Source: Sphingobacterium bambusae (GTDB lineage Bacteria; Bacteroidota; Bacteroidia; Sphingobacteriales; Sphingobacteriaceae). From it: a stretch of 64,000 nucleotides of DNA. Below the pieces are notes generated by a model. The model saw nothing but the letters and a program-made list of their open reading frames with translations. It was not told where the DNA came from and made no database searches. The DNA lies in contig NZ_CP138332.1 in the NCBI RefSeq assembly GCF_033955345.1, forward strand, positions 5,394,001 to 5,458,000. Reading direction: 5' to 3'. This document shows, in pieces, positions 9,168 to 18,580 of the stretch. Position 1 is the first letter of the stretch; the number at the start of each line of letters is the position of its first letter. A program made the position numbers and the translations under genes.

Positions 9168-10193
9168 ATGATGAATGAACATCTTGATCCGAATGCAGAA
9201 AGACTGAACCCGGTTGATAAAGATATCGAGCGTGCTTTAAGACCGCAGGCGTTTGAGGACTTCACCGGTCAGGAAAAGATTCTTGAAAACCTCTCCATAT
9301 TCGTTAAAGCGGCGAAATTACGTGGAGAAGCGCTGGATCATGTGTTGCTGCATGGCCCTCCAGGGTTGGGTAAAACCACCTTGTCCAATATCATTGCCAA
9401 TGAGATGGGCGTGAATATAAAGATTACTTCTGGTCCCGTTTTGGACAAGCCCGGCGATTTGGCCGGACTGCTTACCAATTTGGAAGAAGGGGATGTGTTG
9501 TTTATAGATGAGATTCATCGCTTAAGCCCGTTGGTAGAGGAATACCTGTATTCTGCTATGGAGGATTTCAAGATAGATATCATGCTGGAAACAGGGCCCA
9601 ACGCACGTTCTGTACAGATATCCCTGAATCCATTTACCCTGATTGGTGCTACTACGCGTTCAGGATTGTTGACCGCCCCGTTACGCGCGCGTTTCGGTAT
9701 TAATGCACGCTTGCAATACTATGATGCGAAGCTATTGACCACCATCGTGCTTCGATCGGCGACTATACTAAATACGCCTATCAGTGATGAAGGCGCCTAT
9801 GAGATTGCGCGCAGGAGTAGGGGTACGCCCCGTATTGCCAATGCGTTGTTGCGTAGGACTCGCGATTTTGCACAGATCAAGGGAGATGGATCTATAGAAC
9901 GCGGCATCGCACAGTATGCCTTGAATGCCTTGAACGTGGATGAGCACGGACTCGACGAAATGGATAACCGTATTCTTTCCACGATTATCGATAAATTCAA
10001 AGGTGGGCCGGTCGGGTTGAAAACTATTGCGACTGCCGTGGGCGAAGACGAAGGTACGATTGAGGAAGTGTACGAGCCCTTCTTGATACAAGAGGGGTAT
10101 CTTATGCGAACCTCAAGAGGACGAGAGTGTACCGAAACGGCTTACCGACATTTAGGAAGGACAAACTTAAATCGAGGAAATACGTTATTTTAG
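9168..10193 (+). CDS. ruvB: Holliday junction branch migration helicase RuvB
   Basis: RuvB is the hexameric AAA+ motor that, with RuvA, drives Holliday junction branch migration in recombination repair. The 341-residue protein has Walker A GPPGLGKTT near 64-72, Walker B LFIDEIHRL, sensor region GATTRSGLLTAPLRARFG with the arginine finger, and the C-terminal winged helix ending RTSRGRECTETAYRHLG. Length is typical. An alternative ATG at 9171 differs by one residue. ruvA and ruvC are not in the window. Confidence 0.98.
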   Translation: MMNEHLDPNAERLNPVDKDIERALRPQAFEDFTGQEKILENLSIFVKAAKLRGEALDHVLLHGPPGLGKTTLSNIIANEMGVNIKITSGPVLDKPGDLAGLLTNLEEGDVLFIDEIHRLSPLVEEYLYSAMEDFKIDIMLETGPNARSVQISLNPFTLIGATTRSGLLTAPLRARFGINARLQYYDAKLLTTIVLRSATILNTPISDEGAYEIARRSRGTPRIANALLRRTRDFAQIKGDGSIERGIAQYALNALNVDEHGLDEMDNRILSTIIDKFKGGPVGLKTIATAVGEDEGTIEEVYEPFLIQEGYLMRTSRGRECTETAYRHLGRTNLNRGNTLF

Positions 10194-10234
10194 TAGACGT
10201 TTCTCGATAGAAACATAAACTTAACGCATCGACC

Positions 10235-11032
10235 ATGAATCTACGTTTACTTTTTTCTTGTTGTATAAGCTCTATTTTACTGCCTATTTGTGCTCAAGCG
10301 CAATTGCATTGTCCGCCGGTAGGTAAAATCGATTACGACAGGAAGATAAATGTCACGCTGGGCGTTGGTCCAACGCTCTTGTATGGCGATATTGTTAATG
10401 GTAGGAACCTTGGTGTTGCTGGTGTTCTGAAAGGAGATTATAAGCTATACAAAGGGATTTTTGCTGGCGTAGAGGCGCAATTGGGAATATTGAATTCTTA
10501 CGGTCGCAATTACGATAACAACAATATAGCGATCGATTATGAACAGCGAGACCCTCGTTTTGTCAAGAATTATTACTACAGTGGTTCGCTCAACATCAGC
10601 ATATTCCCAGGCCTATTTTTTGTAGATGAAAAGATGGAATTTCGGAAGCCGTCCATTGGGACGTTAATTGGCCGAGGCCTCTATGTAGGCTTAGGTTTTG
10701 GCGCGGTCGTGAACAACTATGACAAGCTCTACCGAGATGAAAACAGTAGTGCTAGCCAAGCGGAATTTGAATATGACGATGCAGGGAATATCGTAAAATA
10801 TAAAACGCCAACGCGCGATATCCTATGGCCAATTGGCAATGTAGGATTGTCCATGCCGCTAAATAAATACAGTTCTTATGACGGTCGTTACCTTAGCTTG
10901 GTCATCAATACGCAGTTCAATTTTGCCAAAGATGATCAGTTGGACGCCTATCGCCCTTTTATTGGCGAGGGACAGCGTTCTAAAGGCGATGTATACAACT
11001 TTACATACCTCGGGTTAAAGTATACGTTTTAG
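10235..11032 (+). CDS. Exported protein, probable outer-membrane beta-barrel
   Basis: The 265-residue protein has a signal peptide (hydrophobic residues 3-19, cleavage after AQA near 22). Alternating polar/hydrophobic strands rich in Gly and Tyr follow (VTLGVGPTLLYGDIV, LYVGLGFGAVVNNY) and the chain ends in an aromatic strand TYLGLKYTF with C-terminal Phe, the hallmark of Bam-inserted porin-like barrels. No specific family is recognised. Its last 18 bp overlap the convergent HEAT-like gene on the minus strand. Confidence 0.75.
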   Translation: MNLRLLFSCCISSILLPICAQAQLHCPPVGKIDYDRKINVTLGVGPTLLYGDIVNGRNLGVAGVLKGDYKLYKGIFAGVEAQLGILNSYGRNYDNNNIAIDYEQRDPRFVKNYYYSGSLNISIFPGLFFVDEKMEFRKPSIGTLIGRGLYVGLGFGAVVNNYDKLYRDENSSASQAEFEYDDAGNIVKYKTPTRDILWPIGNVGLSMPLNKYSSYDGRYLSLVINTQFNFAKDDQLDAYRPFIGEGQRSKGDVYNFTYLGLKYTF

Positions 11033-11566
11033 GATACGTTTGGCTCTACTTGCTAAAGCTGCTGTTGGCGTCTTTAGCAGATGGTGAATTTGTGCGGTTA
11101 ATTCCTCGCGTGCCCATTGATGTTGATCGCTTAAATAATAGAGAATATCCAAGCAATTTACGGTAACTGCTACAGGGCAGTCTGCACGAATTATCCAGCT
11201 AAAGCATTGCTCAATCCAAACCTCATCATACGGCTCATAAATTGCCAAGTGTAGTCGTGGAGGTTTCGTTGCCAGCATGCCCATTTTGCTAAAACTTCTA
11301 ATGCAGCTCCAGTTGCTACAGCTTACCACCTGCTGCATAAGAGCTACATAAACTTGCGGTAAAAGGGATGGATCTTTCAGGAAAGTATGCTCCAATAACC
11401 ATGCTGCCCGAAACGCCACTTGTTCGTCTCGATGTGCCGTATAAGCCAATAGTGTTTCTAATGTAAAACCATGATTGCTGATAAATTCCTTATCAAAAGA
11501 TGCGGCTTTGTGGGCTCGAATACCTGTTTTCAAAAATTGCAGATCGTCCGCAGCCTTATTCGCCAT
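11015..11566 (-). CDS. HEAT-repeat-like helical protein of unknown function
   Basis: The 183-residue, mostly helical protein has segments that look like paired HEAT-type helices (for example DEQVAFRAAWLLEHTFL and VTVNCLDILYYLSDQHQWAREELTAQIHHLL). No catalytic motif is visible and there is no signal peptide. Its start overlaps the end of the RecD-like helicase gene by 11 bp, so the two are translationally coupled and probably cotranscribed; the helicase may be its functional partner. The 3' end overlaps the convergent beta-barrel gene. Confidence 0.65.
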   Translation of the reverse strand: MANKAADDLQFLKTGIRAHKAASFDKEFISNHGFTLETLLAYTAHRDEQVAFRAAWLLEHTFLKDPSLLPQVYVALMQQVVSCSNWSCIRSFSKMGMLATKPPRLHLAIYEPYDEVWIEQCFSWIIRADCPVAVTVNCLDILYYLSDQHQWAREELTAQIHHLLKTPTAALASRAKRILKRIL

Positions 11567-12983
11567 AAAATTTAGGATTGAAGTTCACTAAAAATAATTG
11601 CTGCGTCGCCCGTGTTATGGCGGTGTATAACCAGCGTAGAAATTCCGTATTCAGCATCTCATCGTTTAGGAACCCTTGGTCAACGAAAACACATGGCCAT
11701 TGTCCACCTTGCGCTTTGTGACAGGTGATCGCATAGGCAAACTTGATCTGTAAAGCATTGTAATAGGGATCCTTTTTTATAGCTTCCAAGCGATCTTTTT
11801 TAGTGGGAATGTCCATATAATCTTCCGCTATCGCCTTGTAGAGCGCTTGTTGTTGCTCATAGGGCAGGTTAGGTGCATCTACATGCAAACTGTCGAGCAA
11901 TACTCTACACAGCACAGGATCAAGCTCGTCGTCGTCAATGAACTCTAGCGCTATATCGGCGAAACGAAAACCATGTTGGTCATGCACATTGGTCACCTTG
12001 CGTACTTTGGCCATATCGCCGTTGGCGATAAAGCCGCTGTTCTTTTCGTCATGTTGCTGTAGCCAGTAATAGTTGTTACGCACGACCATGATCATGTCGC
12101 CGCCTGTAATTTCCTCGTCCCGAAATAAAATCTGGTTTCGAATGTGTTGATTATATAGGTTTGCCGATCGGTTTGATCTGCAGATCACAATAGCGTTCTG
12201 TATGTCAAAGGTGTCATAGCTATAGTGTAAGCCCTCGATCAGCCGGTCTCCGTTCATTCTAAAAATATCAGGAAACCCCTTGGTGTGGAACTGCGGAAAA
12301 GGGAGGCTGTCTTGCTGCTGCTCAAGATCGATATCATCACGCACCTTGGTCGCATTATACAAAATACCAGACTCCTGGCGCTGCCTTACCACCTCGCGCA
12401 ATTCGTAATGGAAAGTTTGTAAATGATAATTTGCTTGGATATGTTCGGCATCGAGTGCCGGGCTTTCCAACATGCCCACTGGTGGCAGCTGCGCGGTATC
12501 TCCCACAAACATCAGGCAGCAGTTGCTGCCCGATTGTACATAGCGAATAAGATCATCTAACAGACTCCTCGAGAAAAATTGCAGCCCGTCATCGGCGATC
12601 ATCGAGGCTTCATCCACAATGAACAGGGTATTTTCATGCTGGTTTTCTGCCAAAACAAAATCCAGCTCAATCGTCGATGCCGATTTTTTGCGGTAAATCT
12701 TTTTATGAATAGTATAGGCTTTACGTCCCGAATAATGCGACATCACTTTGGCTGCACGGCCTGTCGGCGCCAATAAAAATACGCGTTTGTTCAACGAAGG
12801 TAGCACCTTCACTAAAGCGCTTATCGTGCTCGTCTTTCCCGTTCCAGCATATCCTTTCAATAAAAAACAAGAAGCTGGATTGAAGGTTAGTAAAAATTCT
12901 TCCAACAAAGCAAATAGCTCCTTCTGTTGCCCCGTGGGAGACCAAGCAAACTGTTGAATCAGCAGGTTTTGAATGCGCATCAT
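11556..12983 (-). CDS. RecD/Pif1-like superfamily 1 DNA helicase
   Basis: The protein (475 residues from ATG 12983; TTG 12986 and ATG 12980 are alternatives) has SF1B helicase motifs: Walker A GYAGTGKTST near 45-54, Walker B IVDEASMI, motif III FVGDTAQLPPVG, the UvrD_C_2-type AITCHKAQGGQW, and motif VI YTAITRATQQLFLV. Enzymes of this RecD2/Dda/Pif1-like group unwind DNA 5' to 3'. It is short compared with RecD2 of Firmicutes (about 700) and lacks the N-terminal extension. It is the first gene of a two-gene unit with the HEAT-like protein. Confidence 0.88.
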   Translation of the reverse strand: MMRIQNLLIQQFAWSPTGQQKELFALLEEFLLTFNPASCFLLKGYAGTGKTSTISALVKVLPSLNKRVFLLAPTGRAAKVMSHYSGRKAYTIHKKIYRKKSASTIELDFVLAENQHENTLFIVDEASMIADDGLQFFSRSLLDDLIRYVQSGSNCCLMFVGDTAQLPPVGMLESPALDAEHIQANYHLQTFHYELREVVRQRQESGILYNATKVRDDIDLEQQQDSLPFPQFHTKGFPDIFRMNGDRLIEGLHYSYDTFDIQNAIVICRSNRSANLYNQHIRNQILFRDEEITGGDMIMVVRNNYYWLQQHDEKNSGFIANGDMAKVRKVTNVHDQHGFRFADIALEFIDDDELDPVLCRVLLDSLHVDAPNLPYEQQQALYKAIAEDYMDIPTKKDRLEAIKKDPYYNALQIKFAYAITCHKAQGGQWPCVFVDQGFLNDEMLNTEFLRWLYTAITRATQQLFLVNFNPKFYGE

Positions 12984-13000
12984 CAAAGTTATTTAAAAGG

Positions 13001-13031
13001 TTGGTCAAATCAATTGTAAAAGCTAATTTTG
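13001..13031 (+). promoter_or_regulatory. Bacteroidota-type promoter for DUF3822-rsmD-coaD
   Basis: TTG (13001-13003), a 20-base spacer, then TAATTTTG (13024-13031) match the Bacteroidota TTTG/TAnnTTTG pattern. Transcription would begin near 13038, which supports translation from 13064 and not from the in-frame codon at 13001. Confidence 0.55.
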
Positions 13032-13063
13032 TTTATTACTCGAGGCTTAACGGCATAATTTAC

Positions 13064-13861
13064 ATGAAGTACACGGCAGAAAACTTTCACTTACATTATA
13101 TCCCTCACTATCAGCTACTGATCAAATCCGATTTCACGACAGATACCCTGATTGTGTTGGATGAATCGCTAGAGGTTCAAGCGCTTTACTCGTATCCGTC
13201 ACAAACACCGGACACAGAGGCAACCAAACTTTTAGGCTTACCATTTCAGGATATCACTATCAGTTTGCCCTTGCAGAGCTTTACGTTAGTGCCATCAGAG
13301 GTTTACGACAGCCGACGCATGGAACACTATCAGGCATTTGTACAGGATGAACAGCTGAAACGCACGCAGGCCGAATCCATTGATCGGCTTCATATCACTG
13401 GGGTTTTTCAATTTGACCTCTTTTTGCACAAGCGTTGGTCAGCTATTTTTCCGCAGGCAAAGTTCATAGCTGATTTTCAGGTGGTTTTGGCGACAGCACA
13501 ACGCTATCTGCCGGAAACAGGTCAGGTATTGGGTATACATGCAAAAGATAAACAAGTAGATTTGTTTGTGTTTCAAGGAAAAGAGCTACAATTCTACAAT
13601 ATATTTGATGTAGAACAGGTGGCAGACCTACAATATTTCGTGTTAAACGTTTGCAACAACCTCGGTATGACAGATCAATTCAGCCAAGTTTTATTGTCAG
13701 GCGTGACCGCAGAACACCCTTTTATGGCCGTGGCACAGCGACATGGAAAAACGGTTCAGTTGATGCAGGCGCGTGTCAAGTTGCACAGCAGCGAGCCAGA
13801 GGTGCAGGCACATATTCGTTCCTTAAATTTAATGGCTGATTTTCGGTTATGCGTATCATAG
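13064..13861 (+). CDS. DUF3822 family protein
   Basis: The 265-residue protein matches in length, start (MKYTAENFHLHYI) and position what I know as the DUF3822 family of Bacteroidota, usually encoded directly before rsmD. Function is unknown. No signal peptide or membrane helix is visible. The coding region overlaps rsmD by 13 bp and rsmD overlaps coaD by 4 bp, so the three genes are translationally coupled. I place the start at 13064 because the probable promoter lies between 13001 and 13031. Confidence 0.8.
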   Translation: MKYTAENFHLHYIPHYQLLIKSDFTTDTLIVLDESLEVQALYSYPSQTPDTEATKLLGLPFQDITISLPLQSFTLVPSEVYDSRRMEHYQAFVQDEQLKRTQAESIDRLHITGVFQFDLFLHKRWSAIFPQAKFIADFQVVLATAQRYLPETGQVLGIHAKDKQVDLFVFQGKELQFYNIFDVEQVADLQYFVLNVCNNLGMTDQFSQVLLSGVTAEHPFMAVAQRHGKTVQLMQARVKLHSSEPEVQAHIRSLNLMADFRLCVS

Positions 13862-14403
13862 GCGGACAATATGGAGGTCTCCGGCTTCATCCACCAACCA
13901 ATCTTCCGGTTCGGCCCACTACAGATATTGCTAAAGAGGCGCTGTTTAATATCTTGGAAAACAAGCTCTCCCTAGAGGAATGCACTTGTTTGGATCTTTT
14001 CGCGGGTACAGGCAACATTAGTTTCGAACTAGCTTCGCGTGGCGTGATGTCCGTAGACGCCGTTGATATCCACTTCAAGTGTTTGCAATACATCAAAGAG
14101 ACGACGTTAAAGTTGAAAACAGATGTCATCAGCACACGGAAAGCCGATGTGCTCAAATATTTGTCGACCTGTAAAAAGCAATATGATTTTATTTTTGCAG
14201 ATCCTCCCTACGACCTACCGCAATTACCACAGTTGGCCAGCATTATTTTAAAAAATGGGCTCTTAAATCCTCAGGGCATCTTGGTGGTAGAACACCCATC
14301 TACACGGAAGATGGACGAGCAGGAGGGTTATCTCGATACCAGAAAATATGGGTATTCGTCGTTCAGCTTTTATACGCATCCTGAAAATGTTGTAAACTTA
14401 TGA
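13849..14403 (+). CDS. rsmD: 16S rRNA (guanine966-N2)-methyltransferase RsmD
   Basis: RsmD methylates G966 of 16S rRNA in the 30S subunit using S-adenosylmethionine. The 184-residue protein starts with the characteristic MRIIGGQYGG, followed by RPTTDIAKEALFNIL. It has the SAM-binding motif LDLFAGTGNISFELASRG and the catalytic DPPY in IFADPPYDLP near residues 122-130. Length is typical. It overlaps DUF3822 upstream by 13 bp and coaD downstream by 4 bp. Confidence 0.95.
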   Translation: MRIIGGQYGGLRLHPPTNLPVRPTTDIAKEALFNILENKLSLEECTCLDLFAGTGNISFELASRGVMSVDAVDIHFKCLQYIKETTLKLKTDVISTRKADVLKYLSTCKKQYDFIFADPPYDLPQLPQLASIILKNGLLNPQGILVVEHPSTRKMDEQEGYLDTRKYGYSSFSFYTHPENVVNL

Positions 14404-14864
14404 AAATAGCTGTTTTTGCGGGATCATTTGATCCCTTCACCGTAGCACATTTGGATTTGGTTCAACGGGGCTTGCACTTGTTCGACAAGATCGTTATTGC
14501 CATAGGTATCAATAGCGCCAAGCAAGGGATGATGGACTATGCGGATCGCGAGGCCGCCATTTCTGCTCTATTCTCGGAAAACCCAAGGGTAGAGGTGCAG
14601 CAATTTACCGGGCTAACCGTACATTTCTGTCAGCAAGTAGGAGCGAGTTATATCTTGCGCGGCCTGCGTAATACGCAAGATTTTGAGTTCGAAAATGCCA
14701 TAGCACAAAACAACTTGTCGTTGGCGCCGAGTATAGAAACTTATTTTTTGATGGCCAAATCGGGGCTAGCACACGTTTCTTCGACCATTGTACGCGATAT
14801 CTATCGCAATGATGGTGATATTGTGGCATTGGTACCCCAAGAAATAGTACGCTACTTAAAGTAG
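14400..14864 (+). CDS. coaD: Pantetheine-phosphate adenylyltransferase CoaD
   Basis: CoaD (154 residues) adenylates 4'-phosphopantetheine to dephospho-CoA, the penultimate step of coenzyme A synthesis. The nucleotidyltransferase motif is FAGSFDPFTVAHLDL with the conserved histidine; the usual GHLD is AHLD here. The RGLRNTQDFEFE segment and HVSSTIVRDI (the ISSTxVR motif) are present. It overlaps rsmD by 4 bp and is the last gene of the unit; the convergent helicase gene ends 7 bp beyond its stop. Confidence 0.96.
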   Translation: MKIAVFAGSFDPFTVAHLDLVQRGLHLFDKIVIAIGINSAKQGMMDYADREAAISALFSENPRVEVQQFTGLTVHFCQQVGASYILRGLRNTQDFEFENAIAQNNLSLAPSIETYFLMAKSGLAHVSSTIVRDIYRNDGDIVALVPQEIVRYLK

Positions 14865-14871
14865 GAGGCCG

Positions 14872-16176
14872 CTAGGTGCGGCCAACGCGTACTTTTGTTC
14901 CTTTTATTTTTTGGTTTGTCGCCGCTTTACTGATCGCTACTGCTAGTTCGCGCTTTACTGCTACAAAAGATTCCTTCTCTTTTACTTCAATAAGACCGAT
15001 GTCGTCTTTTTGTATATCCGGCAAACTTAACAGAAAGCCGACGATATCGATTTTATTTATTTTATCTCTTTTTCCACCGGTTATGTATAAGGTCGCAAAG
15101 GGTGCGTTAGCCGGAACAGGATATGTTTCGTCCAAATCCACGATCTCACTATCCGCATCCATGTAGGGATAAAGTTCTTCAGGCTTTAGAATCACAAACA
15201 CTTCGCCTTTTGCTTGCATACGTGCAGTGCGTCCATTGCGATGGATGAACGCATCTTCCTTATACGGCAATTGATAATGTATGATCGTGTCAACCTCCGG
15301 TATATCTAGGCCCCTGGCGGCAAGATCTGTCGTGATTAATATTCGGTTAGAATTGTTCCTAAACTTTAGCAAAGCCAATTCCCGGTCGGACTGTTCTAGT
15401 CCGCCGTGAAAAAGATCGTGTATAACCTCGCGTTCCTCCAATAGCAGGCTTATATGATCTACAGCATCGCGATGATTACAGAAGATGATGGTCTTCTTGC
15501 CGGCATTCATACACAGCAAGCTGAACAACGCCTTCAGTTTATGTTGGGCTGCTGCAATTACTTTTTTGATAACGAGCTGTGGTACCGATTGCCCATCACT
15601 GGAAAAATCAACGGTAACATAATCGCGGATCCCTGTAAAGGCTGGAATTTCTTCCATTTTTGTGGCCGAAGTCAGCACCCGATGACGTAGATTTCTCAGC
15701 TGCTCAATAATGGATACCATTTGTCCATGAAAGCCGAATTCCAAAGATTTATCGAATTCATCCAACACAAGGGTGTGTACGCCAGCTGTATCTAGGTGGC
15801 CACGTTCTAAGTGATAGCTTACCCGACCGGGTGTACCAATCAGGATTGCAGGCGCCTCGCGCAATTTATTGCGCTCTGTTTTCGTATCATTCCCGCCATA
15901 CACGCAGGTAACCTTGATGCCTTGGTGCACTTTTTTTACGACTTGTTCTATTTGCAGCGCCAACTCGCGCGTAGGAACAAGCAACATGACCTGTGTGGTA
16001 TGTGTTTCCGTTGATAGGTGCTTCCCTAGCAGTAAGGTGAAAGCAAGTGTTTTCCCCGTTCCGGTAGGTGAGTGCAAAATGAAATCTTTTGATGCATCGT
16101 AATGCTCAAGTACAGCTTGCTGCATTTCGTTAAGTTCCGAAATCTGCAAACGTTGAAGAATGTGCTGAAGCTCCAT
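14872..16176 (-). CDS. DbpA-like DEAD-box RNA helicase
   Basis: The 434-residue helicase has motif I SPTGTGKT, Ia PTRELALQ, Ib TPGR, motif II as DEFD in place of DEAD, motif III SAT, and ARGLDIPEVD then HRNGRTAR for motifs V and VI. After residue 355 comes a domain like the RNA-binding domain of E. coli DbpA (ATLYITGGKRDKINKIDIVG), which targets the helicase to 23S rRNA helix 92 in ribosome assembly. The upstream arm before motif I is short (about 40 residues). It is transcribed alone and convergent with coaD. Confidence 0.9.
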   Translation of the reverse strand: MELQHILQRLQISELNEMQQAVLEHYDASKDFILHSPTGTGKTLAFTLLLGKHLSTETHTTQVMLLVPTRELALQIEQVVKKVHQGIKVTCVYGGNDTKTERNKLREAPAILIGTPGRVSYHLERGHLDTAGVHTLVLDEFDKSLEFGFHGQMVSIIEQLRNLRHRVLTSATKMEEIPAFTGIRDYVTVDFSSDGQSVPQLVIKKVIAAAQHKLKALFSLLCMNAGKKTIIFCNHRDAVDHISLLLEEREVIHDLFHGGLEQSDRELALLKFRNNSNRILITTDLAARGLDIPEVDTIIHYQLPYKEDAFIHRNGRTARMQAKGEVFVILKPEELYPYMDADSEIVDLDETYPVPANAPFATLYITGGKRDKINKIDIVGFLLSLPDIQKDDIGLIEVKEKESFVAVKRELAVAISKAATNQKIKGTKVRVGRT

Positions 16177-16306
16177 CCTGCAAAAGTAGGAAAATAAAGA
16201 AGGTAAAGATTTAAAAGTAAAAATTAAAAATAGATTCTTGTAGGGCGAGACACTGCCGATACGGTCGGCGAGGAGAGAGCCATCCGCGGCTATGATGAGC
16301 TTTGAT

Positions 16307-16339
16307 CAAAAAAAGACGTCCTCCAATTTTGGAGGACGT
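16307..16339 (-). terminator. Terminator after outer-membrane protein gene
   Basis: Perfect 11-bp arms ACGTCCTCCAA and TTGGAGGACGT with a 2-base centre. Read on the minus strand the hairpin is followed by a T7 tract. Confidence 0.85.
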
Positions 16340-16362
16340 GTTGTTGTATCGTGTACGAATAA

Positions 16363-16947
16363 TTAAAAGTAAAACTGTACGCCTAATGTAGGGGCTAAAG
16401 AGTTTGCGTCTAAGCCAAATTTATTTGTAGTGACGTCAGTAGTCTTATTTTTTTCTGAATCAAAGTATAAACCACGCACTTTCAATTCGATACCTACTTT
16501 GCTGCTAGGGAAGAAAGCGAAACCTGGCGCCAATTCCACACCATATTTTGCAAATTTTTCCTCGGTTTCAGCACCAACTGCTTCTTGGGTGTTCTTACCC
16601 CATTGCATAGGAACAGATAGTTGGGAGAAGAACTTAAATTGCCCTTCACCAATATAATTTCTTACAAAAGGCGCTACTTGAAAAGCGTTTTCTTTTGTCG
16701 TAGCTGTAGGATTCTCATTTTTTGACCAACTGTAACCTACACCTGTACCCACTGCCCAATTGTCGCTCACAAAGTAACCAGCTGTTGGATTAATGGAAAA
16801 TGCGTTTTGCTTTAAATCTGTATCTTTAATCTTCGATGTTTCAAAACCTACTTGACCGCCTACGAGGAATTTTCCTTTTTCAGTTTGTGCTTGAGATGCT
16901 AGTGTTAATGCGGTAACCGCTGTTAGTGTTAAGAATAATTTTTTCAT
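16363..16947 (-). CDS. OmpA-like/porin-type outer-membrane beta-barrel protein
   Basis: Starting at 16947 (MKKLFLTLTAVTALT) the protein has 194 residues with a clean signal peptide cleaved after SQA. The mature part is a small beta-barrel of the kind annotated as outer-membrane beta-barrel in Bacteroidota: GKFLVGGQVGFETS, a central AGYFVSDNWAVGTGVGYSW hairpin, and a C-terminal strand APTLGVQFYF ending in Phe. The start codon 45 bp further upstream would add 15 residues before the signal peptide and is less likely. It is monocistronic with its own terminator. Confidence 0.85.
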   Translation of the reverse strand: MKKLFLTLTAVTALTLASQAQTEKGKFLVGGQVGFETSKIKDTDLKQNAFSINPTAGYFVSDNWAVGTGVGYSWSKNENPTATTKENAFQVAPFVRNYIGEGQFKFFSQLSVPMQWGKNTQEAVGAETEEKFAKYGVELAPGFAFFPSSKVGIELKVRGLYFDSEKNKTTDVTTNKFGLDANSLAPTLGVQFYF

Positions 16948-17377
16948 GTTACTTGAAATTAAATTTGTTTTTAATATTTGACTATTCGTCATATGTGTTC
17001 AGATTGTTCAATCTTTATGCCAAGGGAATTTGTTGTTTGTCATTAAATTGTTTGTTTATGCAACTGTTTGTTTTTCAAATAAATTTAACGCTCATCGAAG
17101 TGTTAAAGTTATGGTGTAAACAAATGTTTGTCGGGTTTTATTTGTTATAAATAGCTTTTTAACAGGTTTTTACAATTGTTTTTTCGTCTGTAACCTCAAT
17201 TTTGACAGCTTATCGGATGAATTGACAGCTTTTGGCAGTTCGGTGACGTGTAGATGACGATAGTTGCATGTCTCGCGTCATAAATGGCAGTTTCAGCTGT
17301 TCGAAAGATTATGCTTTTGACGGCATAGTGGGCTAGGTTTTCGCTACTGAGTAGGGACAAGATTGGTAGTAGCTGCA
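16948..17377. other. Intergenic stretch between beta-barrel gene and dnaJ terminator
   Basis: No convincing gene. About 16993-17160 is AT-rich with several TTGTTTG/GTTTGT words and presumably holds the upstream control region of the minus-strand outer-membrane protein. A direct repeat TTGACAGCTT occurs at 17202-17211 and 17222-17231 (20-bp period). A 60-codon frame on the minus strand at 17196-17378 has no recognisable features and its end runs into the dnaJ terminator. Confidence 0.5.
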
Positions 17378-17406
17378 TAAAAAAAGCCCAATTTTCATTG
17401 GGCTTT
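17378..17406 (-). terminator. Terminator after dnaJ
   Basis: Arms AAAGCCCAAT and ATTGGGCTTT flank a 4-base loop; on the minus strand the hairpin continues into a T-tract, 23 bp after the dnaJ stop. Confidence 0.85.
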
Positions 17407-17428
17407 CGAAGATTAAATATATTCGTTT

Positions 17429-18577
17429 TTATTCGAAGTATTCTTTGATACGTTCAAAGAACGATTTTTCACTTTTTCCGGGCTGTGGTTTAAAGTTTGC
17501 AGATCCTTTTAGTTTCTCCAATAGCGAACGCTCTTCTGGAGATACTACTTTCGGCGTCCACACATTAACGTAAACCAGCTGGTCTCCTTTGTGGTAAGAG
17601 TTCACTTCAGGCACACCTTTACCTTTCAAGCGCAATATTTTTCCACCTTGTGTACCTGGATCGATCTTAATCTTTGCCTTTCCATCAATTGTTGGAATTT
17701 CCACGCTCGTACCCAGCGCGGCATCGGCAAAATTGATATAGAGGTCATAAATGATGTTGATGCCGTCACGTTTTAGATGCTCGTGAGGCACCTCCTCAAT
17801 CAGGATAATCAAATCACCGGGAACACCACCACGCGGCGCTGCGTTACCTTTGCCACTCATCGAAAGCTGCATACCTTCACTTACACCTGCAGGAATATTG
17901 ATCGCTATGGTTTCTTCGCCTCGCTCCAGTCCTTCACCTTTACATGTAGTACATTTCGACGTAATTTCAACACCTTCACCGTTACAGGTAGGGCAGGTGC
18001 TTGTGGTTTGCATCTGTCCCAATATAGTATTGGTTACACGGCGTACAGAACCAGAACCGCCACAGGTATTACATGTATGATAGGAAGACTTATCTTTTGC
18101 TCCCGTTCCGCTACAGGTGTGGCAGTGTACCTGCTTGTTAACTTTTACTTTCTTTTCTACACCTTTAGCGATCTCCTCTAGGGTAAGCTTCACTTTGATA
18201 CGTAGGTTGGATCCACGCTGCACGCGTCTTCCGCCACCGCCACGGCTACCGCCGCCAAAGAAGCTTTCAAAAGGACTGCCGCCACCAAAGATATCGCCAA
18301 ACTGACTGAAGATATCATCCATATTCATGCCGCCACCGCCAAATCCGGATGCCGAGTTACCATTATGACCAAACTGGTCGTAACGCTGACGCTTTTCGGG
18401 GTTGCTCAGGATTTCGTAAGCTTCGGCTGCCTCCTTGAATTTTTCCTCCGCATCCTTATCATCCGGATTCTTATCGGGGTGAAATTTGATGGCTAACTTG
18501 CGATAAGCCGATTTAATCTCGGCGGCATCTGCTGATCGTGCGACGCCTAATACATCATAATAATCTCTCTTCGCCAT
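17429..18577 (-). CDS. dnaJ: Molecular chaperone DnaJ
   Basis: DnaJ (382 residues) is the Hsp40 co-chaperone that loads substrates on DnaK and stimulates its ATPase. The J domain occupies residues 4-70 with HPD in KFHPDKNP. It is followed by a Gly/Phe-rich linker and four zinc-binding CxxCxGxG repeats (CHTCSGTG, CNTCGGSG, CPTCNGEG, CTTCKGEG) at about 150-220, then the C-terminal substrate-binding domains. It lies 3 bp after grpE and must be cotranscribed with it. dnaK is not in the window. Confidence 0.98.
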   Translation of the reverse strand: MAKRDYYDVLGVARSADAAEIKSAYRKLAIKFHPDKNPDDKDAEEKFKEAAEAYEILSNPEKRQRYDQFGHNGNSASGFGGGGMNMDDIFSQFGDIFGGGSPFESFFGGGSRGGGGRRVQRGSNLRIKVKLTLEEIAKGVEKKVKVNKQVHCHTCSGTGAKDKSSYHTCNTCGGSGSVRRVTNTILGQMQTTSTCPTCNGEGVEITSKCTTCKGEGLERGEETIAINIPAGVSEGMQLSMSGKGNAAPRGGVPGDLIILIEEVPHEHLKRDGINIIYDLYINFADAALGTSVEIPTIDGKAKIKIDPGTQGGKILRLKGKGVPEVNSYHKGDQLVYVNVWTPKVVSPEERSLLEKLKGSANFKPQPGKSEKSFFERIKEYFE

Positions 18578-18580
18578 CTT

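Noticed and set aside
17196..17378. 60-codon minus-strand frame downstream of dnaJ
   Set aside because: No recognisable fold and its start runs from the dnaJ terminator.
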